Shown one piece after another: positions 37,459 through 47,264 of a stretch of 64,000 nt of DNA. The notes under the pieces are model-generated. The model had not been told where the DNA came from. It made no database searches and worked only from the letters and a program-made list of their open reading frames with translations. Location of the stretch: assembly GCF_024699965.1 (NCBI RefSeq), contig NZ_JAJOMZ010000004.1:1672001-1736000 (forward strand), written 5' to 3'. Both the position numbers and the translations under genes were made by a program. Source of the stretch: Flavobacterium sp. J372. Its GTDB lineage: Bacteria > Bacteroidota > Bacteroidia > Flavobacteriales > Flavobacteriaceae. Position 1 is the first letter of the stretch; the number at the start of each line of letters is the position of its first letter.

Positions 37459-38535
37459 TTGATCAGATATTTTACATACAAACTAGGTTATGCGCTGCTT
37501 ACGCTCTTTGGGGTAGTGACGGTAATATTCCTGCTGTTTACGGTGTTACCGGGCGACCCTGCGCGTATGATGCTCGACCAGAACGAGAACTCTGAGCAGC
37601 TGGCTATCATTAAGAAAAAATATGGGTTTGACCAGCCGGTTTCAAAGCAGTATTTGTATTATTTAAACGATCTGTCGCCTGTGTCTTTCCACAGCACGGA
37701 TGCTGACAGTTACACTTACCTCACCGAAGGTAAATATACTGCTTTACAGTTGTTTACTGTTGGAAGGGTTACCACTGTTATAAAAACACCTTACCTGCGG
37801 GAGAGCTTCCAGAAAAGCGGAAAAAAGGTCACACAGGTTATTGGCGATACGCTGCCGAATACCATTGTTTTAGCCATCTTTGCCATCATCATTGCTATCA
37901 TAATCGGGATTGCGCTGGGGGTGGTTTCGGCATTGTATAAAGACACCTGGATTGACCGCACCATTGCCCTGGTCAGCACGCTGGGCATGAGCCTGCCGTC
38001 GTTCTTCGCGGCTATATTATTTGCCTGGGTTTTCGGGTTTTTGCTGCACCGCTATACCGGTCTTGACATGACAGGCAGCCTTTATGAAGTTGATGATTTC
38101 GGTGAAGGCTCATACATCAAATGGAAAAACCTGATATTACCGTCAATTGTTTTGGGAATCAGGCCATTGGGCGTGGTGATACAGCTTATGCGAAACTCAC
38201 TGCTTGAAGTTATGGGCCAGGATTATATACGCACCGCACGTGCCAAAGGCCTCAGCGAAGTTAAAATCATACGCCGCCACGCACTTAAAAATGCCTTAAA
38301 CCCTGTGGTTACAGCTATTTCCGGGTGGTTTGCCTCAATGCTTGCAGGTGCAGTTTTCGTGGAATACATCTTCGGTTGGAACGGCCTCGGCAAAGAAGTA
38401 GTTGATGCCCTCAACACGCTTGACCTTCCGGTAATCATGGGTTCTGTACTGGTTATCGCTACAACATTCGTCATCATCAATATTATGGTAGACCTTATCT
38501 ACGCGTATCTCGACCCAAGGATAAGGCTGGAGTAG
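37459..38535 (+). CDS. ABC transporter permease (OppB/DppB type)
   Basis: This encodes a 358-residue inner-membrane permease. The first helix is LLTLFGVVTVIFLLF, followed by LPGDPARMMLDQNENSEQL. After a periplasmic insert come five further helices and the EAA loop QDYIRTARAKGLSEVKIIRRHALKNALNP that contacts the ATPase; the end YAYLDPRIRLE is standard. It is a dipeptide/oligopeptide-type permease, but no partner permease, ATPase or binding protein is beside it. The start is TTG at 37459, because an in-frame TAA lies just upstream and no ATG fits. Confidence 0.88.
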   Translation: MIRYFTYKLGYALLTLFGVVTVIFLLFTVLPGDPARMMLDQNENSEQLAIIKKKYGFDQPVSKQYLYYLNDLSPVSFHSTDADSYTYLTEGKYTALQLFTVGRVTTVIKTPYLRESFQKSGKKVTQVIGDTLPNTIVLAIFAIIIAIIIGIALGVVSALYKDTWIDRTIALVSTLGMSLPSFFAAILFAWVFGFLLHRYTGLDMTGSLYEVDDFGEGSYIKWKNLILPSIVLGIRPLGVVIQLMRNSLLEVMGQDYIRTARAKGLSEVKIIRRHALKNALNPVVTAISGWFASMLAGAVFVEYIFGWNGLGKEVVDALNTLDLPVIMGSVLVIATTFVIINIMVDLIYAYLDPRIRLE

Positions 38536-38630
38536 TAGTTCACGAAAACGTTGCATTGAATTTAAATTAGCCTTCTTACAAAACTTCATTGATTTTCCTT
38601 TAAATTTGGTACACTTTTAAAATTTCAAAC

Positions 38631-39131
38631 ATGAAAAAATTATTTCTGCTGCCATTATTGCTGGTAGCGTTTATATCGTGCTCACAAGCGCAGCAAACTG
38701 AGTTTTCACCTGAAGTTCTTGCCGATGTAATGACATCGGTAGATGGCGAAGAACTGACTTTTAAAAATATACTTGACAAATACAAAGGCAAGACCGTTGT
38801 GATAGACGTTTGGGCGTCTTGGTGCCCTGACTGTATCAAAGGCATGCCAAAGGTGCAGGCACTGCAGCAGCAGTTCCCTAAGGCGGTTTTTGTGTTTCTT
38901 TCATATGATAAAACAGACGAGTCTTGGAAGAAAGGCATTGAGAAATACCGTGTGGTTGGCGAACATTACCACATAGGCCCGAACATGAAAAAAGGCGCTT
39001 TCTCTGAAGGTATAAAGCTTGACTGGATTCCGCGCTACATGGTAGTTGATAAAACCGGGAAAATAGCCCTGTTTAAAGCCATTGAGGCAGATGATGCCAA
39101 ACTTATTGAGACACTAAAAAAACTTAAATAA
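38631..39131 (+). CDS. TlpA-like thioredoxin-family lipoprotein
   Basis: This encodes a 166-residue protein with a lipoprotein signal (MKKLFLLPLLLVAFISC, Cys17) and a thioredoxin-like domain with the redox pair Cys65-Cys68 in VWASWCPDCIKGMPK, then VFVFLSYDK and IPRYMVVDKTGKIAL (cis-proline segment). It should act as a thiol-disulfide oxidoreductase anchored in the envelope. Its stop codon overlaps the tpiA start by 1 nt. A TAAATTTG box lies at 38601-38608. Confidence 0.9.
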   Translation: MKKLFLLPLLLVAFISCSQAQQTEFSPEVLADVMTSVDGEELTFKNILDKYKGKTVVIDVWASWCPDCIKGMPKVQALQQQFPKAVFVFLSYDKTDESWKKGIEKYRVVGEHYHIGPNMKKGAFSEGIKLDWIPRYMVVDKTGKIALFKAIEADDAKLIETLKKLK

Positions 39132-39883
39132 TGAGAAAAAAGATTGTTGCCGGCAACTGGAAAATGAACAATGATGCCGCACAGGCAGAAGCGCTTATAG
39201 ATGCGATAATCAATAAAAAGCCTGATACTTCAACAAAAGTTGTCATAGCTCCGCCGTTTGTATCGCTTCAGGCTGCAGTAGCGCAAACGAGAGGCACGAA
39301 TATAATTGTAGCGGCACAGAATATGCACCAGGCAGAGAACGGCGCTTACACAGGCGAAATCTCAGTCAACATGCTGAAGGGCATCAATGTGAATACCGTT
39401 ATCCTTGGCCATAGTGAGCGCAGGGCTTATTTTGGCGAGACGAATGCATTGCTGGCCGAAAAAGTAAATACCGCGCTTAACCATAACCTTACCGTAATCT
39501 TCTGCTTTGGCGAAGAATTGGCCGACAGGCAGACAGGCTCGCATTTTGAGGTGGTCGAGCGCCAGCTGCGAGAAGGCCTGTTCCATATTTCTGAGAGTGA
39601 CTGGAGTAACATTGTGTTGGCGTATGAACCGGTTTGGGCTATAGGCACAGGTGAGACTGCATCACCCGAGCAGGCACAGGAAATGCATGAATTTATCAGG
39701 ACATTGCTTCGCAACAACATTGGCAGCAAGATTGCAGAAGACACTTCTATACTCTACGGCGGAAGCGTAAAGCCTGACAATGCATCTGAAATTTTCTCAA
39801 AACCTGACGTTGACGGTGGCCTCATAGGTGGCGCCTCGCTTAAGGCAGATGATTTTGTAGGAATCATCAAAGGGATGGCATAA
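39131..39883 (+). CDS. tpiA: triosephosphate isomerase
   Basis: This encodes a 250-residue TIM-barrel glycolytic enzyme. Catalytic residues are visible: Lys11 (AGNWKMN), His94 (GHSERRAYFGE) and Glu166 (AYEPVWAIGTG), with the flexible loop 6 right after and the phosphate-binding ILYGGSVKPDN and GGLIGGASL. The full family length is present. It is the last gene of this run and is followed by a weak hairpin with a T-run (39912-39939). Confidence 0.97.
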   Translation: MRKKIVAGNWKMNNDAAQAEALIDAIINKKPDTSTKVVIAPPFVSLQAAVAQTRGTNIIVAAQNMHQAENGAYTGEISVNMLKGINVNTVILGHSERRAYFGETNALLAEKVNTALNHNLTVIFCFGEELADRQTGSHFEVVERQLREGLFHISESDWSNIVLAYEPVWAIGTGETASPEQAQEMHEFIRTLLRNNIGSKIAEDTSILYGGSVKPDNASEIFSKPDVDGGLIGGASLKADDFVGIIKGMA

Positions 39884-39911
39884 TTGCTGGAATTCAGAGT
39901 TATACAGATTG

Positions 39912-39939
39912 AAAGCGTTCTTAACAGGGCGCTTTTTTT
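39912..39939 (+). terminator. weak terminator after tpiA
   Basis: AAAGCG and CGCTTT pair over a 12-nt loop and run into seven T, 28 nt past the tpiA stop. The stem is short. Confidence 0.5.
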
Positions 39940-40085
39940 GTTATGTAAATATTAAGTTGTCATCAAAATCTTTACACTGCGGCAATTATTTAATAAACAA
40001 AAGAGCCTTTTACTTTTACTGCGCTTAATACCCAGGTAACATAGCTGTGTGAATTTTACCGGAATTATTAAAACCAATTCTTACA

Positions 40086-43000
40086 ATGACACACAACTAC
40101 AAAAAAGTCTTTTTGCCGCTGCTATTGCTCACGGCATTTATGGCACAGACGCAGACATTGCTGCACTCCTGGAATTTCAACAGCTTGCCCACGGGTACCA
40201 TAACTACCGCCGTGGCAGCAGATTACTCACTTCCGTCAGGCACAACATCAATCACTTATACCGGTACTGGCGCCGGTTATATTGACCGTGTTGACGGCGA
40301 CCTGCTAAATGCAGAAACCGGCGTAGTGGCAGGTTTTGCCCTCCGCCCGAGAAACCCCTCTAACACGCGCGAACTGCTTATAGCTTTCCCGGCCACAGGG
40401 TATAAAAACCTGGTAATGACATTTGCCACTACAAAAACAGCCCAGGGCGCTACAGAGCAAACGTATTCATATAGCCTTGACGGCGGCGCTACATACAGCA
40501 CAACAGGCCTGCCTGTAACTTCTTATAATCCTGTAACAGATGTATATAACCTGGTAACCCTTGATTTCTCTGCAATTGAAGGGATTGACAACAATCCGAA
40601 CATAATAGTAAAGATAAATTTTGGTGGTACAACTGCTGCCGGATCTAGCGGAAACAACCGTTTTGACAACATTGCAATTAAAGGAAACCTTATACCTGCA
40701 GAACAGCTGGTGCACTACTGGAATTTCAATTCGCTGCCTGCAGGTACAATTACAACTGCAATTGCGGCAGATGAGTCTTTGCTGAACCCTGCAAACACTT
40801 CAATAACCTATCCCGGTACAGGCGCAGGCTATGTTGACAGGGTTGACGGTGACCTGCTGAACATACAAAACGGAGCTGTGGCAGGATATGCGCTTCGCCC
40901 GAGAAACCCTTCAAACACGCGTGAACTGCTTATTGCATTCCCGACAACAGGTTATGAGGATATCAAAGTAAGCTTTGCAACCACAAAAACAGCACAGGGC
41001 GCAACGGAGCAAACCTATTCATACAGTATTGACGGCGGTACTACATTTATAACTGCCGGATTACCGGTTACATCTTACAATCCTGTTACAGATGTTTACA
41101 ACCTTGTAACCCTAGATCTTTCGTCAATAACTGCTGTTGACAACCTTGGCAGCCTGATCATCAAGGTAAATTTTGGCGGTGCAACGGCTGCAGGCACCAG
41201 CGGCAACAACAGGTTTGACAATATTACAGTACACGGCAGGCCAACAGGGAATACAGCGGATATTACACCTCCGTCAGTAGCTTTCAGCCCGGCAAATAAT
41301 GCAGTCAATGTTCCGGTAAATAGTGCTATCACAATCACCATCGATGAGCCCGTAAGGCTTTTGGATGATTCAGCTATTGACAATACAAATATTGACGCCA
41401 TTGTAGAATTTCGCCTAGGCGGCCCGACAGGTACACCTTTGGCTTTTGATGCTACATTTACAAACAACATTATTACAATCATACCGCAGCCAAATGTAGA
41501 TTTAACCAATAACCAGGAATATTATATAGCCCTGCTTGGTAATACAATCGAAGATTTGAGCGGTAATGCCATTACAACAACTAAATCTTCAACATTCAAG
41601 ACAATTGCTCTGCAAACGCCTCTTACCGCAGGAGACATAATTCCGGTGGCTTACAGGATGAATGCTACAGGAGCTGATGATGCCATTGCGCTTCTTACGC
41701 TTGTTGATATCGCACCGGGTACATTTTTTAATGTTACCGATGCCAAGTATACAACCAATGCACAGGCACAATGCGCAGGCGGGCTTACCTGGACAGCAAC
41801 AACATGTGTACCTGCAGGCACGGTTATCGTGATCCAAAATGACGTTCCTTCGGCAAGTACAGGTACTGTTTCAGGAGCAAGTTTCGGGCTGAGCTCAGGT
41901 GGAGACCAGGCAATTGTTTATACCGGAACACCTTCAGGACCAAATTATATTACAGCGCTTACATCAAACGGATGGGCAGCCACAAACACAGAGTGCGGCG
42001 GAAGTTTATCAATGCTTCCGGTTGGGCTTGTTGATGGTGTTTCTTCAGCAAACCTTAGTACAGCGCCGGGTAGTATAGCCGGTAATGCCGTAAACGCATT
42101 TTATGATGGCCCTATGACTGGTACACCTGCCATTATAAGGGCAGAGGTGCTTAACCCTGCCAACTGGGTAGCCGTTGCCGGTAGCACTGCGCCGCAAACA
42201 TGGCCTGTATGGATGTTCCCTGGTTCGCCAACGGTACAGTCGGCTACAGTTACAAACAGCACTACCATCACCCTTACTTTTAATAACCAGCTCGATGCAG
42301 TATCTGCCGTAACACTTACCAATTATACAGGTGTTGAGGGGCTTGCATCAGCAGCACTTAATGGTAATACAATAACACTTTCATACAGCACGCCATTTGC
42401 TTCAGGAAACAACTATATGCTTACAGTTAACGGCGTGACTGATGCCAACGGCCTGCAGATGGCTTGCGCTTATACGTTTAGCTTCAGCTATAATACAACC
42501 ATTAAATTTGATACTGACTTTATAGTGGTTAGTGAAAATGCAGGTACACTCTCGCTTAACCTTACACTTGCAAACCCTGCAACAGGCTCGGTTGACCTTG
42601 TACTTAAGGGGGCGCCTTTCAGTACTGCTGATGCCGGAGACTTTACCTACACCACGCAGACGCTACAGTTTACAGGCACAAGCTCACTTACGCAGACAAT
42701 TAACATCCCAATCATCGACGATGCTGTAGCAGAACAACAGGCAGAATATTTCGTGCTTAGTCTTGAGAATCCTGTAGGACTTACTATCACTGGCGAAACT
42801 CTGGCAACTATTTATATTAAAGATAATGATGTGCAGGCGCCGCAACCAAGCCAAAGCATACAGCTTGACTACGTAGTCAGTTTTGACCCATCTGGCGCCG
42901 GTTCAAGTACATGCGAAATTGTGGTGCACGATCCTGCCAGCCAAAGGCTTTTTACTACCAGCGCAGTCGCGGGTTATCTTGATATTATTAACTTCGCAAA

Positions 43001-44588
43001 TCCTGCCGCACCTGTAGTGATTAACTCAATCAATATGAACCCTTACGGCGGCGTTACCAGCGTTGCAGTTAAAAATGGTATTGTAGCCGTAGCTTCTCCA
43101 AACGCACAAGAGCACCTTGACGGTTCTGTGGTATTCCTGAATACAGACGGCGTGTTCCAGAAACAGGTAACAGTGGGGGCGCTGCCTGATAATATCTCTT
43201 TCACTCCTGACGGAACAAAAGTGCTTACGGCTAATGAAGGGCAGCCAAACAGCGATTACACTATTGATCCTGAAGGTTCTGTAAGCATCATTGATATTTC
43301 AGGGGGTATTTCTTCACTTACACAGGCTAACGTAACTACGCTGGGCTTCCAGGCTTATAATGAGCCAACTGCAGAGGCAGCGCTAATTGCTTCAGGGGTG
43401 CGTAAACTGAAACTTACCAGCACAATGTCTCAGGACTTTGAGCCGGAGTACATTACTGTTAGTGCCGACTCACAAAAGGCTTGGGTAACGCTACAGGAAA
43501 ATAATGCAATTGCTGAAATAAACCTTGCAACTAATACAATCACATCTGTTTGGGCGCTTGGCACAAAAGACATGAGCATCCCGGGCAACGGATTTGACAT
43601 CAGCGATAACAACAACCAGGTGCTTATTGCCAACTGGCCTATAAAAGCATACTATATTCCGGATGCAGTAGCTTCATACAATGTAGGCGGTACAAATTAC
43701 ATAGTTACTGCAAATGAGGGCGATGAAAAAGAATACACAGGTTTTGTAGAAAGGACAACTGTAGGTACAGGCAGCTATCTTCTTGATGCTGTGAGCTATC
43801 CTCAGGCAGTTATGCTTAAAAAATCACACAATGCTGGCAGGTTCCGTGTGAGTAACCTGAATGGTAATACTGATGCCGATGCAGAATTTGAACAGATTTA
43901 TGCAGTAGGTACACGTTCATTCTCAATCTTCAATGCAGATACAAAACAACTTGTTTATGACAGCGGCGATGACTTTGAAATGTATACTTCAATGGAACCA
44001 TCTATTAATGCATTGTTTAACTCTGACAGCGAAAGCAACAGCTTTAAAAACCGCAGCCGTGCCAAAGGGCCTGAACCGGAAGGCGTTGCTATTGCAGAAA
44101 TTGCAGGAAGGACGTTCGCTTTTGTAAGCCTTGAGCGAGTGGGTGGTGTTATGGTGTATGATGTAACCGACCCTACTGCCCCAGTTTTTGTTGATTATAA
44201 AAACAGCAGAAGCGTATCCGCTTACACAGGAGATCACGGTCCTGAAGGTATCACTTTCATTAACAGCGCGCAAAGCCCTGACGGTAAAAATTATGTTATC
44301 GTAGCCAACGAAATTAGCGGTACACTTACCATTTTTGAAGTTGATACTACAAATCTGGGTACTGGCAGCTTCACTGCTGAAACAAAGACTTTCAATGTGT
44401 TCCCGAACCCTAACGTTGACGGTATAGCCTACTTTAACCGTGCTGCCGATATTGAGGTGTATGACTTCAGCGGTAAGCTGGTGCATTCTGCAAAGCAGGC
44501 GCTTACACTGAATACAAGCATGATGGCATCAGGTATTTACCTGATAAAGACATCTGAAGGTATTGTGAAAAAGCTTATAGTAAAATAA
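40086..44588 (+). CDS. choice-of-anchor I T9SS type A protein with duplicated N-terminal module
   Basis: This encodes a 1500-residue secreted or surface protein. The signal peptide ends near AQTQ (~24). Residues ~25-207 and ~208-390 are two near-identical ~183-residue modules (LLHSWNFNSLPTGT / LVHYWNFNSLPAGT; both with VTSYNPVTDVYNLVTLD and SGNNRFDNI), probably beta-sandwich domains. A bacterial Ig-like domain follows (PPSVAFSPANNAVNVPVNSA), then a lamin-tail-like domain (~520-700), another Ig-like domain, a Calx-beta domain (VVSENAGTLSLNLTLAN; ending IYIKDND), and a ~480-residue choice-of-anchor I beta-propeller (YVVSFDPSGAGSSTCEIVVH; VTANEGDEKEY). The last ~75 residues (FNVFPNPNVDG; IYLIKTSEGIVKKLIV) are a type IX sorting signal. 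The ligand or activity is unknown. Confidence 0.9.
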   Translation: MTHNYKKVFLPLLLLTAFMAQTQTLLHSWNFNSLPTGTITTAVAADYSLPSGTTSITYTGTGAGYIDRVDGDLLNAETGVVAGFALRPRNPSNTRELLIAFPATGYKNLVMTFATTKTAQGATEQTYSYSLDGGATYSTTGLPVTSYNPVTDVYNLVTLDFSAIEGIDNNPNIIVKINFGGTTAAGSSGNNRFDNIAIKGNLIPAEQLVHYWNFNSLPAGTITTAIAADESLLNPANTSITYPGTGAGYVDRVDGDLLNIQNGAVAGYALRPRNPSNTRELLIAFPTTGYEDIKVSFATTKTAQGATEQTYSYSIDGGTTFITAGLPVTSYNPVTDVYNLVTLDLSSITAVDNLGSLIIKVNFGGATAAGTSGNNRFDNITVHGRPTGNTADITPPSVAFSPANNAVNVPVNSAITITIDEPVRLLDDSAIDNTNIDAIVEFRLGGPTGTPLAFDATFTNNIITIIPQPNVDLTNNQEYYIALLGNTIEDLSGNAITTTKSSTFKTIALQTPLTAGDIIPVAYRMNATGADDAIALLTLVDIAPGTFFNVTDAKYTTNAQAQCAGGLTWTATTCVPAGTVIVIQNDVPSASTGTVSGASFGLSSGGDQAIVYTGTPSGPNYITALTSNGWAATNTECGGSLSMLPVGLVDGVSSANLSTAPGSIAGNAVNAFYDGPMTGTPAIIRAEVLNPANWVAVAGSTAPQTWPVWMFPGSPTVQSATVTNSTTITLTFNNQLDAVSAVTLTNYTGVEGLASAALNGNTITLSYSTPFASGNNYMLTVNGVTDANGLQMACAYTFSFSYNTTIKFDTDFIVVSENAGTLSLNLTLANPATGSVDLVLKGAPFSTADAGDFTYTTQTLQFTGTSSLTQTINIPIIDDAVAEQQAEYFVLSLENPVGLTITGETLATIYIKDNDVQAPQPSQSIQLDYVVSFDPSGAGSSTCEIVVHDPASQRLFTTSAVAGYLDIINFANPAAPVVINSINMNPYGGVTSVAVKNGIVAVASPNAQEHLDGSVVFLNTDGVFQKQVTVGALPDNISFTPDGTKVLTANEGQPNSDYTIDPEGSVSIIDISGGISSLTQANVTTLGFQAYNEPTAEAALIASGVRKLKLTSTMSQDFEPEYITVSADSQKAWVTLQENNAIAEINLATNTITSVWALGTKDMSIPGNGFDISDNNNQVLIANWPIKAYYIPDAVASYNVGGTNYIVTANEGDEKEYTGFVERTTVGTGSYLLDAVSYPQAVMLKKSHNAGRFRVSNLNGNTDADAEFEQIYAVGTRSFSIFNADTKQLVYDSGDDFEMYTSMEPSINALFNSDSESNSFKNRSRAKGPEPEGVAIAEIAGRTFAFVSLERVGGVMVYDVTDPTAPVFVDYKNSRSVSAYTGDHGPEGITFINSAQSPDGKNYVIVANEISGTLTIFEVDTTNLGTGSFTAETKTFNVFPNPNVDGIAYFNRAADIEVYDFSGKLVHSAKQALTLNTSMMASGIYLIKTSEGIVKKLIVK
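40158..41254 (+). repeat. 549-bp in-frame tandem duplication inside the 1500-residue gene
   Basis: The unit starting at 40158 recurs from 40707 with a period of 549 bp (183 codons). Long stretches are close in DNA as well as protein, for example around ALRPRNPSNTRELLIAFP and KTAQGATEQTYSYS in both copies. Confidence 0.85.
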
Positions 44589-44608
44589 GTTAGTATAGCT
44601 TTCAATTT

Positions 44609-44638
44609 AAAAATCCTGCTCTTTAGGGCAGGATTTTT
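44609..44638. terminator. bidirectional terminator between the T9SS gene and meaB
   Basis: AAAAATCCTGC pairs perfectly with GCAGGATTTTT over an 8-nt loop, with A- and T-rich flanks, between two convergent stop codons. Confidence 0.9.
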
Positions 44639-44674
44639 TATTTCAATCTTAAGGAGTAAGTATTATGATGCAAT

Positions 44675-45772
44675 CTATTGCTTACCCTTTCCGAAATATT
44701 TCTCCAGTAATTTCTTCGCTGCAGTAAACGGCGATGCCTCATTATTTATTACTGCTTCCTTTTGCTTCTTTAAAAGCGAAGCAATATCCTTACGTGCATA
44801 AAAATTTGCTTTCAGCTGTTCCTCAATAGTTTCTGTAAGCCAGGTTTCATTCTGCCTGGCGCGGCGTTCTTCGAAATATCGGTTGTTCTTCGACATTTCA
44901 AAATAATCAAGCATCATATCCCAAATTTCCGGGATACCATCACGCGTTACTGCACTGCAGGTGGTAACCTTTGGCTGCCAGCCTGATGCTTTGGGTGGAA
45001 AAAGATGCAGTGCTCGGTTAAATTCCGTTTTGGCCAGTTTCGCTTTTTTAATATTGTCGCCGTCGGCCTTATTGATTACGATCAGGTCGGCCATCTCCAT
45101 AATGCCGCGTTTAATACCCTGTAGTTCGTCACCTGCTCCGGCAATCTTAAGCAAGAGGAAAAAGTCTGTCATACCATGCACAGCCGTTTCGCTTTGGCCG
45201 ACACCGACAGTTTCAATTATAATGGTATCATAACCCGCAGCCTCACAAAGAATAATAGCCTCACGGGTTTTTCGCGCCACGCCGCCAAGTGTATCGCCTG
45301 ATGCTGAAGGGCGTATATAGGCGTTTTCATCTTTCACCAGTTCTTCCATGCGGGTTTTGTCGCCCAATATGCTGCCGTGTGAGAGTGAACTGCTCGGGTC
45401 AACAGCCAGCACAGCAACCTTTCTGTCCAGGTGTGTAAGATGCTTCCCGAAAGCCTCTATAAAAGTGCTCTTGCCAACACCTGGTACGCCGGTAATACCT
45501 ATGCGCACGCTGTTATTAGCATGCGCCAGGCAGGCATTTATAACCGCCGAAGCCTTGTCCAAGTGTGTAGGATTGTCACTTTCCACAAGGGTAATGGCAC
45601 GGCTAAGTGCGGCACGGTCATGTTTCAGTATGCCGTCAATAAGCTCCTGCGCAGATGGCTGTTTACGTCGAAGCTCAACAATATGATTAAATGACTCGTT
45701 ACTGATATTTTCGGGCTGCTGCACACCGTCACGTTCTTGCAGTGCAGATTTATGATGATTCTCGTTTTCCAC
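44675..45772 (-). CDS. meaB: methylmalonyl-CoA mutase-associated GTPase MeaB
   Basis: This encodes a 365-residue G3E-family P-loop GTPase that protects and loads methylmalonyl-CoA mutase with its cobalamin cofactor. Walker A is GVPGVGKS (95-102), then VAVLAVDPSSSLSHGSILGDKTRM, the Walker B-type IIETVGVGQSE, and the guanine motif VINKADGDN. The mutase subunits are not adjacent. It has an extended, charged N-terminus (residues 1-35) that is not part of the GTPase core. Confidence 0.94.
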   Translation of the reverse strand: MENENHHKSALQERDGVQQPENISNESFNHIVELRRKQPSAQELIDGILKHDRAALSRAITLVESDNPTHLDKASAVINACLAHANNSVRIGITGVPGVGKSTFIEAFGKHLTHLDRKVAVLAVDPSSSLSHGSILGDKTRMEELVKDENAYIRPSASGDTLGGVARKTREAIILCEAAGYDTIIIETVGVGQSETAVHGMTDFFLLLKIAGAGDELQGIKRGIMEMADLIVINKADGDNIKKAKLAKTEFNRALHLFPPKASGWQPKVTTCSAVTRDGIPEIWDMMLDYFEMSKNNRYFEERRARQNETWLTETIEEQLKANFYARKDIASLLKKQKEAVINNEASPFTAAKKLLEKYFGKGKQ

Positions 45773-45915
45773 GGGAGGTAATATTGTATCCGTAAAAATA
45801 GGGTTTTAAAAGAAGACAGGCAAAGAGAAGTGTGATTAAGGTAGTATGAAAATCAGGTTTTCCATTACGACTCAAGGGCTATGTGGGTTTAACATAATCT
45901 AAAATCATAAATTTA

Positions 45916-45947
45916 TTTGCGCAACCAAATAATTTCTTATATATTTG
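45916..45947 (+). promoter_or_regulatory. promoter of the ArsR-AHSA1 operon
   Basis: TTTG (45916-45919), 20 nt, TATATTTG (45940-45947), then the ATG of the regulator at 45968. Both elements and the spacing match the Bacteroidota consensus. The nearby dyad ATATGATTGCATAT (about 45953-45966), between promoter and start codon, could be the operator of the ArsR-type protein; this is inference. Confidence 0.7.
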
Positions 45948-45967
45948 CAACTATATGATTGCATATT

Positions 45968-46300
45968 ATGGAAACAAGACGTGACATATTTCAGGCGGTG
46001 GCAGATCCGACAAGAAGGGCTATAATATTGCTCATAGCCACACAAGCGATGACACCCAACGCTATAGCTGAACATTTTGACACAACAAGACAGGCGGTAT
46101 CAAAACACCTGCGCATACTGGCTGAATGTGAACTGGTTACGCAAAAGCAGCAGGGCAGGGAGATATACTATTCGCTACAGATTGAGAAAATGAAACAAAT
46201 TGATCAATGGCTCGAGCAGTTCCGAAAGATTTGGGAAACGCGCTTCAATCAGTTTGACGACTTATTATCAACCATAAAAACCAACAACCATGAAAAATGA
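45968..46300 (+). CDS. ArsR-family winged-helix regulator
   Basis: This encodes a 110-residue repressor-type protein from the ATG at 45968 ([20 protein letters not shown]). The winged helix has the recognition segment [21 protein letters not shown] (split here: helix 2 NAIAEHF, helix 3 [13 protein letters not shown]) and the wing [17 protein letters not shown]. It lacks the cysteine metal site of ArsR/SmtB, so it is of the SdpR/YceH-like group that pairs with AHSA1 proteins. It overlaps the AHSA1 start by 11 nt, so the two are translationally coupled. Confidence 0.88.
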   Translation: METRRDIFQAVADPTRRAIILLIATQAMTPNAIAEHFDTTRQAVSKHLRILAECELVTQKQQGREIYYSLQIEKMKQIDQWLEQFRKIWETRFNQFDDLLSTIKTNNHEK

Positions 46301-46794
46301 CCTTTTATTTGATTTTAATGTAAATAAGGAGAACAAAACAATTATCATAACCCGCGAATTTGCTGCCGGCGTTGCATTGGTATGGAAGGCGTGGACAACC
46401 CCGGAACTACTCGACCAATGGTGGGGCCCGCAGCCATGGAGAGCCGAAACAAAATCCATGGATTTTACGGAAGGTGGGTACTGGCTATATGCGATGGTGG
46501 GACCCAGAGGGCCAAAGGCACTACGCCAAGTCAACATTTATGAAAATTTTGCCGGAAGAATTATTCTCTGCGAAAGTTGCTTTCACTGACGAGAATGGTA
46601 CCGTAAATAACGATTTCCCTGAAGGAATGTGGGAAAATGCATTCAAGGGTACAGGCGACGTTACAACCGTAACTGTTACCAAAACATTTGACAGCCTTGA
46701 AGACCTGGAACAGAATATTGCGATGGGCTTTAAAGAAGGCTTTACTGTCGGCCTTAACCAACTTGATGAATTGTTGCTAACGCTAAATAAGTAA
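46290..46794 (+). CDS. SRPBCC/AHSA1-domain protein (frameshifted)
   Basis: This encodes a ~167-residue START-like beta-barrel/helix-grip protein when corrected. The first frame gives [40 protein letters not shown] and [10 protein letters not shown]. The second continues [37 protein letters not shown] and ends [13 protein letters not shown]. Removing one C from the C3 at 46503-46505 gives [13 protein letters not shown], as relatives have. The role is unknown; members bind small hydrophobic ligands, and the ArsR-type partner upstream is often its regulator. Confidence 0.85.
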
Positions 46795-46797
46795 GCT

Positions 46798-47196
46798 ATG
46801 GAGATTTCAGCAGACATCATAAATTACAATCATTCGCAAATGGCAGACGACAAAGCTATTTGCGAATTGCTTGCAAAAGAAATCACGACGCAACTTCCCG
46901 AAGCTGAAAATAAGGTATGGCACGGCCACCCCGTTTGGTTTCTGGATGGTAACCCAATAGTGGGCTACAGCAAACAAAAGAAAGGATTGCGCCTGATGTT
47001 TTGGAGCGGTAAGGACTTTAACGAACCGAGCCTGAATATTATAGGCGAAAAATTTAAAGATGCTTCAATTTTTTACAATTCCGTTGGTGAAGTCATCATC
47101 GCCGACTTACACCGGTGGCTTGAAAAGTCACGCGACATACAGTGGGATTATAAAAACATCGTAAAACGTAAAGGTGTTTTGGAAAGGTTGAAATAA
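46798..47196 (+). CDS. DUF1801 protein
   Basis: This encodes a 132-residue soluble protein. The family is recognised by AENKVWHGHPVWFLDGNPIVG and GLRLMFWSGKDFNEPSL, with the basic end KNIVKRKGVLERLK. DUF1801 proteins share a YdhG-like fold and have no proven function. It is the third gene of the ArsR-AHSA1 operon, starting 3 nt after the AHSA1 stop. Confidence 0.85.
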   Translation: MEISADIINYNHSQMADDKAICELLAKEITTQLPEAENKVWHGHPVWFLDGNPIVGYSKQKKGLRLMFWSGKDFNEPSLNIIGEKFKDASIFYNSVGEVIIADLHRWLEKSRDIQWDYKNIVKRKGVLERLK

Positions 47197-47264
47197 AGTA
47201 AGCTAATTCCCCTCTTCATGAGGGGGTGTCCGTACTACGGGATGTCTAAAACAGGAGTAAGTAA

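Noticed and set aside
47209..47226. CCCCTC/GAGGGG hairpin as a terminator
   Set aside because: No T-tract follows, so I kept it only as a note in the neighbouring repeat entry.
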